The position numbers and the translations under genes were made by a program. Of a stretch of DNA of 64,000 nucleotides, positions 1 through 11,374 are shown in pieces. The notes beneath the pieces were generated by a model. The model was not told the origin of the DNA and did no database searches. It saw nothing but the letters and a program-made list of their open reading frames with translations. The stretch's first letter is position 1. Every line of letters begins with the position of its first letter. Source of the stretch: Takakia lepidozioides (lineage: Eukaryota > Streptophyta > Takakiopsida > Takakiales > Takakiaceae); the NCBI GenBank assembly GCA_030704615.1, contig CM060733.1, positions 46,934,001-46,998,000 of the forward strand, in the 5' to 3' direction.

Positions 1-372
1 CAATGCCATCAGCTCCAATAACCAAGGCAGGATGTAGCTGGAACCCTAATATATTCTTGGACTCTCAAAACCCTAGGACTAACCGTACATATCACAATTC
101 AATTGCTAGACACTGAAAATTGAGCCTGAAAACTACACATTACTACTTTGGCTCTCAGAGACACTGGAAAAGCCTCAGCAACCTAAGCGAGTTCTACACC
201 TGGAAGTGACTACTTTTCTAATGTAGACCTTTGCGAACATAACTGCAAAATTGGTCAACTTCATATTGACAGGGCATGCCACTCAAACAGCATCTCAAAA
301 TCATGCATTTCAGGGTTAGGGTTGAGAGTTTCGCTTTTAGGGTTAGAAAGTCATCTCACATGAATGTAGGAA
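1..372. other. 3' flank of the zinc-module gene, no gene seen
   Basis: No coding region is recognisable here. The stretch lies just downstream of the minus-strand zinc-module gene and probably holds its 3' UTR. Around 312-322 there is a short TTAGGG-like doublet (interstitial telomere-like motif), too short to mean anything by itself. Confidence 0.4.
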
Positions 373-2946
373 TCAAGAATGGCGTCCAGCCTGCCCACTC
401 ACAAAAGCAGGAGTGCGCATTGGAAGCTGGGCCGCAGATGCATATGGAACCAAACCCACTCCACTTGCAAAAGTTTGGCCACCACCAGGGCGCCCCTTCA
501 ACTTGCTTTGCTGCCATGTTGAACCTGCTTCTCCATGCCCTGGACCTGCCTGGGGCAGGCCATTAAGTAACCCATTGTCATTGCAAAAAGTGGCTGGTTT
601 CCCTTCGACAACTTGCGTGTTCTTGTTAGGTACAAAACCAGAGGCTAGTCCACCCACCAAGGACACATCCTTACTTGTATCAGGGCCTGGCCTTGCATTC
701 CCACCATTGACAAGCTCAACCTCCAAGCCAGATTGTGCTTGTATAGAGAGAGGAGCATGCATGCCCCCAGTCTTGCTCAACCCAGCTTCTAGTCTGTCTA
801 CAGATGTCGACACTCTGTGAGGCAAGTCTACATCCATCACTTCAACTCCTCCATCGGCCTTCAATGCTGCTCCATCAATCATCTGTGCATCTTGAACTGT
901 CGCGGATAAATCCTCTGATTGACATAGATGCATGGAATATTCTCCCTCCATCATTTCACAGCGAATTCTGGCATCTTCGTCGTGCTCTTCTGCAAGGAAA
1001 GCTGTCAAAATACCGTGTTGTTGTTCCCCGACTTCTATCCTCTCTGCACCTAGTTCACTGCTCCTTACATCTTCATCTCCATCCAAAGGCATCACTGTGT
1101 CACTAAGAACAGCAGACTCAAGAATTTCCTGGATATAATCAGGCCTTTTGTTAGGATTGTCGCCACTGCTAGAGATTAGATGTAATGCTGCCCCATCCAA
1201 ACCCTGGTCCTCTGCTTCCAACATAGCATCAAATGGAATGTTTGTGGGATCATGCGGCAGGCAAGTTAAAGGCTCTAGTCTTGGAGAGGACAATGCAACT
1301 GCCTCCACAGATTCAGCTCTTAAAGCCCTAGTTGTGTCCTCAGTAGGGCTGTAAGAAAGTTGAGGAATGGACATCTCCAATGGCTGCTGAGCTCCACTTG
1401 CATCCTCTTCTGTCTTTTTTCCTTCATGCCTCGAAACTCTGGAGTCAAATCGTTTAGCTTCCTTGTGAGTCACTGAGCGCGGTCTTGTCTGTTGCTGCTT
1501 TGGTTGTAGGTGGGGAACATCACTTGGGGAGGCCAAGCCGGTGGACGGCCATGCCCTAGATGCATCCGCACCACTGTTGCTAACCCCGCTTGCTGCCAGC
1601 CCTGGTTTTACTGATGGTTTTCTGCGCATTGGAGTGAAGCTGCGAGTAATCCGCGGAGAACTATTTATAACTCGGTGCAGCTGCCGAGCCAATTGTTCAT
1701 CATCTATAGAAGATGCCCCCTGCCTCAACTGACCTTCATCTTTCTCCACCTTCACCTCCGACTTGCCAGACATCCTCTCTTTGTCGGACTCTGGGTTTAT
1801 AGCAATCTCTAGCTTAGAAGCAGGTATGGCCAATTTAGATTCTGCACTTGCAGCCTTCCTTCGAAGTTCTGCACGGGCCTGCTCCTCAGCCCTAGCTGCA
1901 AGAGAAGCAGCTTCCAGTGCTGCCTTGGCCGCTCTAGCAGCTTTCACTGCAGCAGCAGCTTTGGTGGCCGCATTGGCTTTTGCCATTGCCGCAGCTTTGA
2001 CGGCCAACGCTGCCGCGGCTTTCGCCGCAGCAGCTGCTTCACGTGGTGATACTGGCGCAGAATGGGACTGTGAAGGCGCTCTAGTCATGGGCACGCTGCC
2101 CCCTGATTTAATTGCACAAGTGGCCGTCCCCGCATCCAACCCTATCCTCTCCCTTTCTGCCTTGGAAGCATCCCCAAGATCCGAATCCCCAGGCTTGCTG
2201 CGCTCCCGCATCATACGAGGCTTCTTGATGGAAGGGCTAGAACACTCAGCTGCTGCAGACGACGCACAAGTACCAGCTTCTAGAATGCAATTGACTCCTA
2301 TCCTGCCTGAACATCCTTTGCTTCTGCTTGATGTGCCATTCAAGGGTTCCCTCGGCCTTCTGGACATAGCAACACAATCAGGGCACAAGTAGGATGCGGC
2401 ATCAGGCTTTTGCACCCCCGCCAACTGCTTATCCTCGCACTCTACATGAACGGACCGTTTACAGCGGCAACACCCCAGCCAAATAGCTAGGTCTCCCAAC
2501 AAGCTGGGATCATGATACATGACAAGGCAATAAGGGCAAAACATGTTTTTGTCATAAAGTAGGGCACAAGAATTGCACAGGCGCAGAAACTCGCCCCCTC
2601 GCTTCACTCGCCGCAACACGCCCCCCTCTTGACCATGACAACTCATGCATCCCTCGTCTTGATTCCCCTCAACTGCCACCTCCGACGGGACTTCCTGAGT
2701 TATTCCGGCTTCAGCCGCCCCTCCGCTCTGAACAGTGAACGAAGATGGGGGAGAGACAGCAGCGATGGGAGGAGGTGATGTGGAGAGCCATCCATTCTGC
2801 TTCAGCCCGGCCAGCAATCTCTTCCGAGGAGGGAGGGATCCCCCTCCCATCATGGCTCGCGATCCCACCGCAGCCATGCCGTCTGCCCTGCAACCCTCCC
2901 CCGAATCCCACGAACCTGATCCTCCGCCTCCCTCAGCATCCCCCAT
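373..2946 (-). CDS. Plant nuclear-type protein with cysteine-rich (PHD/RING-like) zinc module
   Basis: This is a single uninterrupted frame of 857 aa. I start it at the first true ATG (2946); the frame runs 26 codons further upstream but only from a TTG. Residues 100-191 form a cysteine-rich module with spaced pairs: C100/C103, C124/C127, C137/C140, C159/C160/C162, H168/C170 and C188/C191. A Val-Lys-Arg-Gly-Gly-Glu-Phe stretch sits between the first two pairs. This spacing resembles a plant-specific family of PHD/RING-like zinc proteins of unknown biochemical role. Upstream is a basic PPRKRLLAGLKQNGWL motif (about 39-54), often conserved in such proteins. A long Ala-rich, probably helical stretch follows, with several Arg/Lys patches; the rest is low complexity and probably disordered. 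Nuclear location and chromatin or transcription work are inferences. No intron signals are needed, which is unusual for a protein of this length in this window. Confidence 0.78.
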   Translation of the reverse strand: MGDAEGGGGSGSWDSGEGCRADGMAAVGSRAMMGGGSLPPRKRLLAGLKQNGWLSTSPPPIAAVSPPSSFTVQSGGAAEAGITQEVPSEVAVEGNQDEGCMSCHGQEGGVLRRVKRGGEFLRLCNSCALLYDKNMFCPYCLVMYHDPSLLGDLAIWLGCCRCKRSVHVECEDKQLAGVQKPDAASYLCPDCVAMSRRPREPLNGTSSRSKGCSGRIGVNCILEAGTCASSAAAECSSPSIKKPRMMRERSKPGDSDLGDASKAERERIGLDAGTATCAIKSGGSVPMTRAPSQSHSAPVSPREAAAAAKAAAALAVKAAAMAKANAATKAAAAVKAARAAKAALEAASLAARAEEQARAELRRKAASAESKLAIPASKLEIAINPESDKERMSGKSEVKVEKDEGQLRQGASSIDDEQLARQLHRVINSSPRITRSFTPMRRKPSVKPGLAASGVSNSGADASRAWPSTGLASPSDVPHLQPKQQQTRPRSVTHKEAKRFDSRVSRHEGKKTEEDASGAQQPLEMSIPQLSYSPTEDTTRALRAESVEAVALSSPRLEPLTCLPHDPTNIPFDAMLEAEDQGLDGAALHLISSSGDNPNKRPDYIQEILESAVLSDTVMPLDGDEDVRSSELGAERIEVGEQQHGILTAFLAEEHDEDARIRCEMMEGEYSMHLCQSEDLSATVQDAQMIDGAALKADGGVEVMDVDLPHRVSTSVDRLEAGLSKTGGMHAPLSIQAQSGLEVELVNGGNARPGPDTSKDVSLVGGLASGFVPNKNTQVVEGKPATFCNDNGLLNGLPQAGPGHGEAGSTWQQSKLKGRPGGGQTFASGVGLVPYASAAQLPMRTPAFVSGQAGRHS

Positions 2947-3020
2947 CGATCTTACCGTCTCCCTCGCACGGCAGGAGTCATTCAAACCCCCGCCATTCCC
3001 TTCCTCCCTCAATCTCCCCT

Positions 3021-3056
3021 TCAACCCCTTGCCAATTCAAGCAATTCGTCGGCCAT
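3021..3056 (-). promoter_or_regulatory. Short upstream ORF in the leader of the zinc-module gene
   Basis: An ATG at 3056 opens an 11-codon frame (MADELLELARG) that closes with TGA at 3021, about 75 nt before the main ATG and in another frame. If the transcript starts upstream of 3056, this uORF could lower translation of the main frame. The transcript start is not visible in the sequence, so this is an inference. Confidence 0.35.
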
Positions 3057-3700
3057 GGCATCGATCTGCGAGCTCCAGCTGATGATGCAGGGGTTGCAGG
3101 CAGCGCCACAAGAACCCTAAGCAACCGAGAGAGACACAGTCTACCTACCCGCCCGCCTTGCCCCAGTCCGTTCTGCCACGCGGAGGCTTCCCATTGTGCA
3201 CCACGCTGGGACCAGCTTCTCTTGCGTGGCAGCCAATGGAAGGACTCCACGTCATCGAAATGTTTACTCCTCTCTCGGCGGAGCATCATTCTTGGCTTGC
3301 CACGATCATCCAAATCAATATCATTTTGTTTTGTTTTTGCTTTTGCTTTTGCAGAAATCATTTTTTAAATAATTTGGTTTTTCAAAAAATGATTTATTTC
3401 CTTGCTACGTGGGAATTCTGGTCTGTCAAGTCCGTGTTTTACCAAAAAGGAAAATTCGGCAGCTCGTCATTCTCGTTTGGGCTTACTTGTTCTTCTACTG
3501 CCCGATTCCACCGCCCCGCTCTCGCTGCCGTTTGGAACCATAATCCAACATGCTCGCTCTTACCTTCTAGCTACCAACAATCTTCTTCCCTGTCTAGCAC
3601 CTTGTGAAGCCTCAAAACGAGCCTGAAGCATATACTCCCTTCCTCTCAAGAAACAAGTTTTCACAACAAAGGGGCGAGCGGAAAGAGCAGGCAATGGAGG
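3057..3700 (-). other. Probable promoter and leader of the zinc-module gene
   Basis: A C-rich segment (to about 3250) is followed by T-rich tracts near 3325-3400. No clear TATA box can be fixed. Overlapping frames on both strands look like chance products of the GC-rich leader. Confidence 0.3.
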
Positions 3701-3899
3701 ATCAAGGAGGCGGATCTGACACAGGAGCTCTCATCCAAAGTTTGTACACCAAAATCACATATACACTAACACCCGAATACACCCCGCCCTGACCTTGTGT
3801 GTCCGCCTTGGAGCTTGACCTTCTGATCAGGTTAACCAGGTCACGGTAACCTGCTATCGCAGGTATGTGAGAACTTAATGCATCACCCCAAGGCAAGAG

Positions 3900-4145
3900 T
3901 TTTTTTTTGGAAATTTGGAAAATAGCACGAGTGGCTACTGAATTTTGCAGGAAATTGCCATATATTATGTTCATCCATTGGAATTTGTATAGAATCATCT
4001 TTCTATGTACATTCGTCCATTGACATCATCCATATTTGGCAGATTCATCCACAATTTATTTTTTATTTGGAGAAGTTTGGCGATTTCATCCATGAAAAAC
4101 CAGGGAATATTCCATTTTGTTTTTTTGAGTCGGAATTTGGCGATT
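3900..4145. repeat. Dispersed repeat, copy 1 (second copy at 24315-24545)
   Basis: This AT-rich segment shares its order of motifs with 24315-24545: 'ggaaaatagcacgag', 'atattNtgttcatccatt', 'catccatatt', 'ggcgNNttcatccatgaaaaa' and a terminal 'gaatattc'. Each block matches with small gaps over about 230 bp, so the two are diverged copies of one transposable element. The class is not recognisable and no coding sequence is present. Confidence 0.6.
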
Positions 4146-5339
4146 ATTTGCCACTAAAAGAAGGCTTCCCCAAGGTGAAGTGAGTGAGGGGTGAGTTGTT
4201 GGAACTTGGAAGAATGGGAATGGGTTCACATGGAAAGGTTACCTAAGAACCACACACTCTACATGAATGGGAAAATGGATCATGGAAAGCCGGCCGGGTC
4301 CTAGGTTTCTAGGTTTAAGGTTGGGCACGATTGCCCGCCAAGGGTGTTTAGTAGCCCGAAGCTCGCAGCCCAAAAATCCTGGACCGCCCACGGGCAGAAG
4401 AGGGAATTCCTCCATTCTTATATCGGTGTAAGCACCCTAGGTCACTTACACAAATCCGCCACGGCCGGGGTTACCATTCATGTGAATTAAGACGACAAAG
4501 AGAATTTTCGACCTGCGCTTTGGTAGGTAATGAAACGCAGCTTCAAATTTCATCATGTATTTTTCTTAAGGCCGGTAGAGTTTTAATTCCAACTTTGCTC
4601 TTGAAAGTCAAACCACGGTTCTTATTTTGGGTCTGAAGTTAGGACAAAAATGTCGTTCTAAGCTATGTTGGTTGTTACCCATTATAGCCATCCCAATTGT
4701 AAGGGTAGTTGGGTCAGTTGTCAAATAATATGTGGGTACCTATGAACTTTCAAGTTTGGGTAGCATGCTCGCGAGCAGGAAAGAATATTTTGTGTAGGTA
4801 TTCTCAAGATACCCAAAGGAGATGTCACAGCGAATACGATATCTCATTATAGGCCTGAGAGAGGGTGGTGGTGAGATGAGTCCTGGAGACAGCCCCAACT
4901 AACTTAGGATACAATCAAATGAACATGAAGAGAGGCCCAACTAGACTTAGGGTTAGAGGTTTCCTTTTTATTTCTGTTTATTTTCGCCAACGAAACTTGT
5001 GGCTGTGAATTTTTGTTTCAGGTATATCTCCGATGGCTATTGCATTTGGAGTTTCGCCTGAGAAACCCAAATAAGGCTGCAAAAACAATGAGGTCTCCTT
5101 GCACATGAAAGAGAAGTTGAGGTACTTAGTGAAATGTGGGCATAACAATCACATCCACACAGGTTATAGAAACAAGTTGCACAATGAACTTAAGTCTTAC
5201 TCTATCATAATAGAATATCCATGTCATAAATTGATAGTGGAAACCATTTGCAGAGCTAATGTACAAATCGTATGCAATCATAGCCGCCTACCGCAATTGG
5301 AAATGGACAATATGAACAATAAGACATGATTTGAATAGT
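4146..5339. other. Intergenic stretch without a recognisable gene
   Basis: Several short frames exist but none shows family similarity, splice structure or codon bias. Around 4754-4780, 'gggtagcatg' resembles the repeat family seen at 12012 and 20648, which suggests decayed mobile DNA. Confidence 0.35.
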
Positions 5340-5349
5340 TTACAGAACA

Positions 5350-5364
5350 TAAAGTTGCATAATT

Positions 5365-5395
<31 letters not shown>

Positions 5396-5560
5396 CCAGA
5401 AAGGGGACGGAGCCCTTTTTCACAAACTAATTTAAAAATGAAGGTCACATGAGGTGGAAAAATAACCAGCTAAGGAGGCCGTGAGGGCTAACCGAGGGAT
5501 AACAACCCCGTAACGTAAGCAAACAAGCTATAAGCAGAAAACAAGCAGAGAGGATGGAGA
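5350..5560 (-). repeat. LINE/retroposon 3' tail (GGGCTCCGTCCCTTT family), copy 1
   Basis: On the minus strand the unit ends with a GGGCTCCGTCCCCTTTCT block followed by an A-rich tail (the T-rich tract at 5356-5394). The same block with the same neighbouring 'ggttattttttcc' motif recurs at 20152-20330, about 24265-24315 and 24551-24660. A fixed 3' block, an A tail and variable truncation are the marks of a 5'-truncated non-LTR retroposon. Confidence 0.55.
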
Positions 5561-7615
5561 CAAAGTGTGTCTTGGGAGCACCCCTCGGAGGAGAGCGCCA
5601 GGTAGCATTTGAAGAAGCCTAAAATATGGGTTTTGCCTAAGCAGATGAGGGTCTGGAACTAACCCAGAGAGAGAGAGAGCATCGTTCTACTGGCTAGTAA
5701 GTCGCTTACGCAGGCTGCGAGATCGATATCCCAAGACAGAGAAGCAAATATAAGCAACTAAACCAGACCAAAAGATCCTCGTAAGAAGGCTAGTGAAGTA
5801 CGCTTGTAAGAGCTAAAAATGAAGTTGTCTCCTAAATTTTGTTGCACAAGCTTTCTTATGAGGGTAGCTACCGTGTAAGCAGCTCGCGTGAGTACGCTCA
5901 CGCTTTGCACACTAATCGTGAGCAAAGTCCATTAAGCATGAGCACATGGTAAGCATGAGCAGATTAGAAAAACGGAGCCTACAGCCGAGGTAATACAGGG
6001 CCTATTGTCATGGACACAAGTCGTGGACACAAACACTTCTGAATGGAAATTCACGTAGGCGCCGAGGGACCAAAGATGTCGTGCTCCATGCATGGGATGA
6101 ATATGTGATGAAAAACAAAGAAGCATGGATGAATGAAAGAAGTGAAGGGATGAATGTGAAATGAAAATCTGCACTGATTAATGGAGCATGGATGGACTGA
6201 AATACGAGTGATTGTGCGATAAACACGGCAAATTCTAAACCCAGGGAAACACTAACCACACACACTGATTCTGCAACCCAAACTCCAAACCGCCAAGGCA
6301 AACCATAAGCCTAAAACCCAAGCCCGCACCGATGAACCCCAAACCCCAAAGTGATTCAAACTAACTAGCTCATACTTTAGCTGTTACAAACACATTTTTT
6401 CAGTGTCACTACTCACACTGAAGAAACAGGGGGAAACCAAATAACAGTAAGAGCACAAAGCTTTCCAATGAAACTGCCTTTATAGTACACACTGCCAGTT
6501 TAGGCAAACAAGATTTATGACAGGCCAGGCATATAAGTCAGTGCCAACTGTAGATATGCGGACCTATCTTCCTGCTTCACATTATGACCTATCATGTGTG
6601 TCTATTAACTAGCAACAAACAATTCCACATGATTCAGCTCAACTTAATAGTTCAAGATAAATGATACATTCTGGTCATTGCAGTTGAAGTAAGACTTGTA
6701 TTGAGGATGGTAAGACTGAGCCATATCTTGTTTTAGATAGACTATAACGTTGGACCTTCACTCCCTACCCTGAGGTGGTACTTATCTGCCACAAAGTTTG
6801 TTCTGCATTGTTTTTCCTTAGTTCTTTGTTCGCGTGGCAAACTCACATTGAAAAATGAATCCCACGCGTCACTGAACGAATTCCAGCTTTCCTGGAAACC
6901 CGCCCATGAGATTGCATGGGAATTAATCTACAGATTTCAGAATACTAGTGAGTTTCCAAGACCTAAATTTTTTCCACTTCTCTCTCTTCTTTTGCTATTT
7001 TTCATTTCTTTAGTTGCAGCTTGTATTAAAGCCATGAAGCCATGAAAGACCATAAAGTAATGACTGCAGGCACTCTGAAGAAGAAGATAAGGAGTGAAAC
7101 AAGCACACATTCCCAAACTTCAGATCGTTAGTACATGTTCAGACACAGCTTTGCAGCTGTCACATGACCCTACCAGTTTCCTAACAATGCAGCACAGCAA
7201 GATACAGCCTGCATTTGTCAGTCACCAGAGAATTACGAAAATCTACCTGTGTTAGACGGTTTTGCATCCCAGAAAACAAGGATGCCAGACTGATCTGACA
7301 CAGTTTCTGCACGGAATGTGAGCCTTTAAAGGATGATGACTAATATGTAGATGTCCATGCTTGTCATGTGGACCCAAGACTGTTGAGGGCCATTAGTCAG
7401 CATGGTGCTCAGAGAATTTGTGGTGAAGCACTGTGGAGATCTAGATGGGAATGTGATGTAACATTGACATATTAGACCAGCATAACTGTTTAGTCTCCGC
7501 TACAACACGAATTCCAACATACTTGAAGGTAGAAACCAGAAACGCTACAACAGATGATCTGGTACGAGCTCTAACCCCGAGAGTCCTGTCAGCGCTGAAA
7601 AGTCAAATGGACTGG
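5561..7615. other. Intergenic stretch, no gene supported
   Basis: Short frames on both strands lack recognisable similarity. A (GA)n run occurs near 5670. I see no RNA gene, and no splice-bounded exon that fits a known family. Confidence 0.35.
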
Positions 7616-9090
7616 TTAATCATCATCCTCAGTCCCAGGAGCTGCATCACTGCGAGCTACAGTGGCAGGAGCCTTCTCTTCCTCTGCCAGGGCTACCACC
7701 TTGCTTTCATCCTCTTTCCCTGCACGCCAGCTACAATCAACGCACAATCATAAATCCACTTGCAAAGTTTGGATACAATTCCATTGAATGCACCAAGCAC
7801 ACACCCTCGTGTCCGGGACCTAACCTTCAGTTTGACAATCAAGGAAAGAAAATTGGGGGATTATGGACCTGCTTCTAGGTGTTGTCATGAGCCCTTGATT
7901 AGCTCATATCAACACCACTTGTAAGGGTTTCCAAAGATAATCTCCGACAGGAATCAGGTGAACCCTGGTAGTGCAGGACCAAAAACACCATACCTCTTCA
8001 CATCTAAACTCCATCAACCCTGTCTTGCATCAACCAAATTGAAAGAGCTCTGAATCACCAACCATGGGCCTCAAGGAGAACATAGGACCGCAGTGTTGGA
8101 CACCACTCCTCAGTCAGGGGTTCAATACTAGCTAATGAGAATGACACCCAGTTTACACTCACCAAGTCTCTTCATATGGCCCATTCCAGAAAACTGATCA
8201 ACCTAGGCTTTTCCAGAAGAGACTTGAGTTTTCTTCCCCTACCGACCAAGGACCAAGCCGCCCATTCTAGGTAAGGTGAAACCAACTAAGAATCTAGAGG
8301 AACATCGGACTCATGATCGGATAGACTGACATAGCCAGTTCAACAGGGACATGACATATCCAAAGAGTTCTTCACAACGGGAAGGAGAGAGAGGAAGTGA
8401 TACAGACGACTAGACGTGCTGCAGCCACCAACAGGAAATGATCGCAGTTTTTTTTTGAAGCCGGTAACAAACCTCTATCAAAACATACTGGCTCTTTCAG
8501 AATTAAGAAGAAGAAATGTGCACATGCTTCATCCACCTTGTCAACTACCTGCCAAAATCTTCTCACGCATTGCCTAGCTTCTCTAGGACAAACAGATTCA
8601 CTCCTGCGCCTCTAAGAGAATCCAAGGAGACATGCCTACGGCGACGCCCCCGCAGCAACCAAGCGATGACTGTAACACTCTCAAACCCTTCGCTCTTACA
8701 ATTCCAATGTTATCCAGAACACGAACATCCCGCAGCTGCTTGAGCCAGCACTCATCTTTTCTGCAAGCTGCGATGAAATCCTCCGAAAATTGGCAAACAC
8801 AAATGCCAACAACATCCAGCCGTTTTCCAATCCCCTCTCGTCCACACACACAGCTACAGATCTCAAAACAAAACGCACAACACCCCGACGAGCACACTTA
8901 CCGGCAGGCGCGGCCACGGCGATCGCACAGCAGCAGGAATCCGTGGTAGCACAGCAGCTACAAGCCTGTGTGACGCAGTGCAACAAGGCTTCCTCGCCCG
9001 TGCCCCTCTGTCTGTCTCTGCCCTTCCTCCTTCCACACCCTTGTTGCCTTTCCAGGCCACCCTGCGCACTTTTGATAAGGACACACCACC
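7616..9090 (-). CDS. Probable multi-exon gene of unknown function (partial model)
   Basis: Several spliced-looking coding pieces line up on the minus strand. A piece near 8903-9080 is rich in Arg, Ala and Pro, could be an organelle-targeting segment, and ends in a CCG|GTAAGT donor. A piece near 8715-8794 encodes DFIAACRKDECWLKQLRDV and onward and ends before GTAAGA. A piece near 8510-8550 starts after TGGCAG and reads VVDKVDEACAHF. The last exon (7616-7719) is acidic (KEDESKVVALAEEEK to TEDDD) and closes with TAA. The exons between 7720 and 8500 were not found and the start codon is uncertain. A poly-T tract near 8449 followed by 'gaagccgg' looks like a retroposon tail inside the locus. I do not recognise the family. 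The acidic tail frame and the good donors favour a real gene, but it could be a decayed copy. Confidence 0.38.
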
Positions 9091-9812
9091 CCTGCACTCC
9101 TGTTCGTGGATACAGGCTTCTGTTCGCTATTCATCGTTCGATCTCTTCTCAGTTTTCTGTTTTCTCTACCGTTCGTTTAAAGATGATTTACAGCCGAGAT
9201 TGGACGTTGACGTGGGTAATATGATGAGAAGCGCCAATCACAGCACGGAACACTACACACACAGCGACATGTGGTATGCGGCTTCCTTCTATCCATGAGT
9301 TGTTTGTCTTACCCCGCGTGTGACAACTGGACGATCCGACGGTCACTATCATGTGAGTGCATGGATGTCGCCACCGTATTGTCATTCGTGTACACAGCCG
9401 CATTTTGTTTGGATGACAAAAGTTGGAGGTTGACAGAGTCAATTATGCAATCTGTTGTTTTATTAGTAATATTACCTGCATGAAGGTTGGTACAAGTAGC
9501 ACCAGTCGACATGCTTCACTAAGCATGTTTGAAATCGAATAAACTATACAGAGGTATTACAAGTGGCGTTCTCTGTACGGAGGCAATGTATGCGTTGCGA
9601 ATCTATGTATCGAATGCACGTACTTCACGATTCTACCATCCGAAGTATTACCCATAGGGAGGTAATGTCTGCAAGAGATCATACAGAGTCGTGATAAGTT
9701 TTGCATTGCAGCCCAGTTTACATAGTTGCAAAGAAAGAGAGAGATGATCTCTTCACAGGATGCTTGGTGACAGTAATGCACGGTCTTTCCAGGATGATAT
9801 GCGCGTTACAGG
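9091..9812. other. Intergenic between the unknown gene and the F420-type reductase gene
   Basis: This holds the probable promoter of the minus-strand gene to the left and the 3' flank of the reductase gene to the right. No gene is supported; short frames here lack similarity. Confidence 0.3.
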
Positions 9813-11374
9813 TCACAGCCCATATCTCCAGCCCGATCGATAATCGCCGTGGCTGCTCTTGTCCATTTCAGCAAGAAACCTGGGACCTAGCAACTCCACA
9901 ATTTTGGAGTTCTTCAAAGGGCCTGAATTCGTGCCTTTGAAGCCTGGAATGGCATCTACCAGAGCAATCGTGGTTGCAACGGCTTCCTCGTCATCTCCAA
10001 CTACAAAAACATGGAATGGATTTTGCACGCTGGGAAGATCCTCCAAGAGTTTCTGCACAGAAAATGACGCCATGGCAGATCATGAGGAGAAAAATCTATA
10101 TGTCGATCACTTACATTTGAGTGATATCCAAGCAAGCAAAGACTCCGAACGATACGTATCACATCGAAGATATGACCTAAGGAGTCCAGTAGATGTTGGG
10201 AGTTGAGAGTGAGCTCCAAACAACTCTTCACTCAACACCTGGTCAAAAAAATTCGCCGAATTAAGTGGTTACAAATTTACATACCCAAAAGGTAGACTTG
10301 AAGGCAGTGGTCCAGCGGGCAGGGACTCCCAATGCTTTTTGGTTGAGAAGTGGCGCTGACACCTGCCCCCACTGGCTCTCATCCAGCAAGTGCATCACAT
10401 TGGTGACATCCACGATAATCTTGCCCTCCAATTCCTTTGCAAGGGACTTCAACAGCTCTTCCCTTTCATCCAGTGGACCCTGTCCACATTCCAGCAAAAC
10501 TCTTTAAATAGGTCTAAGGATCCCGTCCAAGTAATAACAGTTACCTCTCGCTCGTCTACAGACGATTCCATCTATGGACAAACAATTTCCATCGAAAGAT
10601 CATATGAATAAAATTATGACGGTTTTGGTTAAACAGCAGAATGGCTTCTAGACGGTGAGGTTACTATCTCCGAAATCTAGCACCTTTTGCAATCCCTCTA
10701 CAAACCATGCCCATCTGTGCTCTATACGGTCGATCTCAGTCCCATATGAGTACAAACGTGGGCCAAATATCAATGTTGGAAGACCTGTGATCGCAATGTT
10801 CGACAGCAAAAGACAACTTTCAGGACACTTTGGACGTACAACTTAAATATTCGCAATTGGAGTAAAGCCACCGATTTGTACTCTTAGACGTGCAATTCAT
10901 CCCCTGTATCTGCACTCAGGGTAAATTGGAATGGAATTTCCCAGAGACGGCATTGTCCCGGAATTCCAAAGAGCTGCGAGGAGGCATATCGAGTACGTCG
11001 TCGAGCTCGCCCAATCACAAAGTACCAGAGCTACCTTCAAAAGTGCTCTTTATAGGATCGGCTCCACACCATACCGAGCACCATACCATCTTGCAAAACA
11101 AAACTCAGATAGGAGTGGGGGCAAGGCATACCGCAGGGGTCCAGAAGATGACGTCGCCAGCTGCAGCAGCCTCCTGGTTGGAGCCCCCCTTCACAGACGC
11201 CGATTGTGCAACTTTAGAAACATCCTCAGCAGTTTTTCTTCCTTTCTCAGCTTCACGAGATCCGACAAAGACAGAAATGCCAGCCTTTGCCAAATGACCT
11301 GCCAGCAGTTTGCCCATTCTGCCGGTTCCTGGAACAAATGCAACCGTCACTTTCTTCAGGTCCAGTGCGGCCAT
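9813..11374 (-). CDS. F420-type NADP oxidoreductase (Fno/STEAP-like Rossmann domain)
   Basis: Three exons join in phase 0: 11374-11132, 10479-10285 and 10052-9813, giving 225 aa, close to the usual size of stand-alone Fno proteins. The ATG at 11374 is chosen because the frame upstream begins only with GTG. The N-terminus is a Rossmann dinucleotide fold: beta strand VTVAFV, loop G16-T-G-R-M-G21, then ISVFVGSRE with S39/R40, the pair that grips the NADP 2'-phosphate in this family. Later come IIVDVTN (about 102-108), an AFKSTFW stretch ending exon 2, and FHVFVVGDDEEA in exon 3. Introns are 652 and 232 bp with GT-AG ends. Land plants are not known to make coenzyme F420, so the true electron partner is unknown; NADPH-dependent reduction of a flavin, quinone or metal is a guess. 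It is probably cytosolic, since no targeting peptide is visible. Confidence 0.85.

Noticed and set aside
312-345. Telomere-like TTAGGG pair as an interstitial telomere
   Set aside because: Only two adjacent units; expected by chance in a plant gene flank.
1763-2392. Plus-strand 209-aa Ala-rich frame
   Set aside because: Shadow of the Ala-rich part of the minus-strand zinc-module gene; no start context or similarity.
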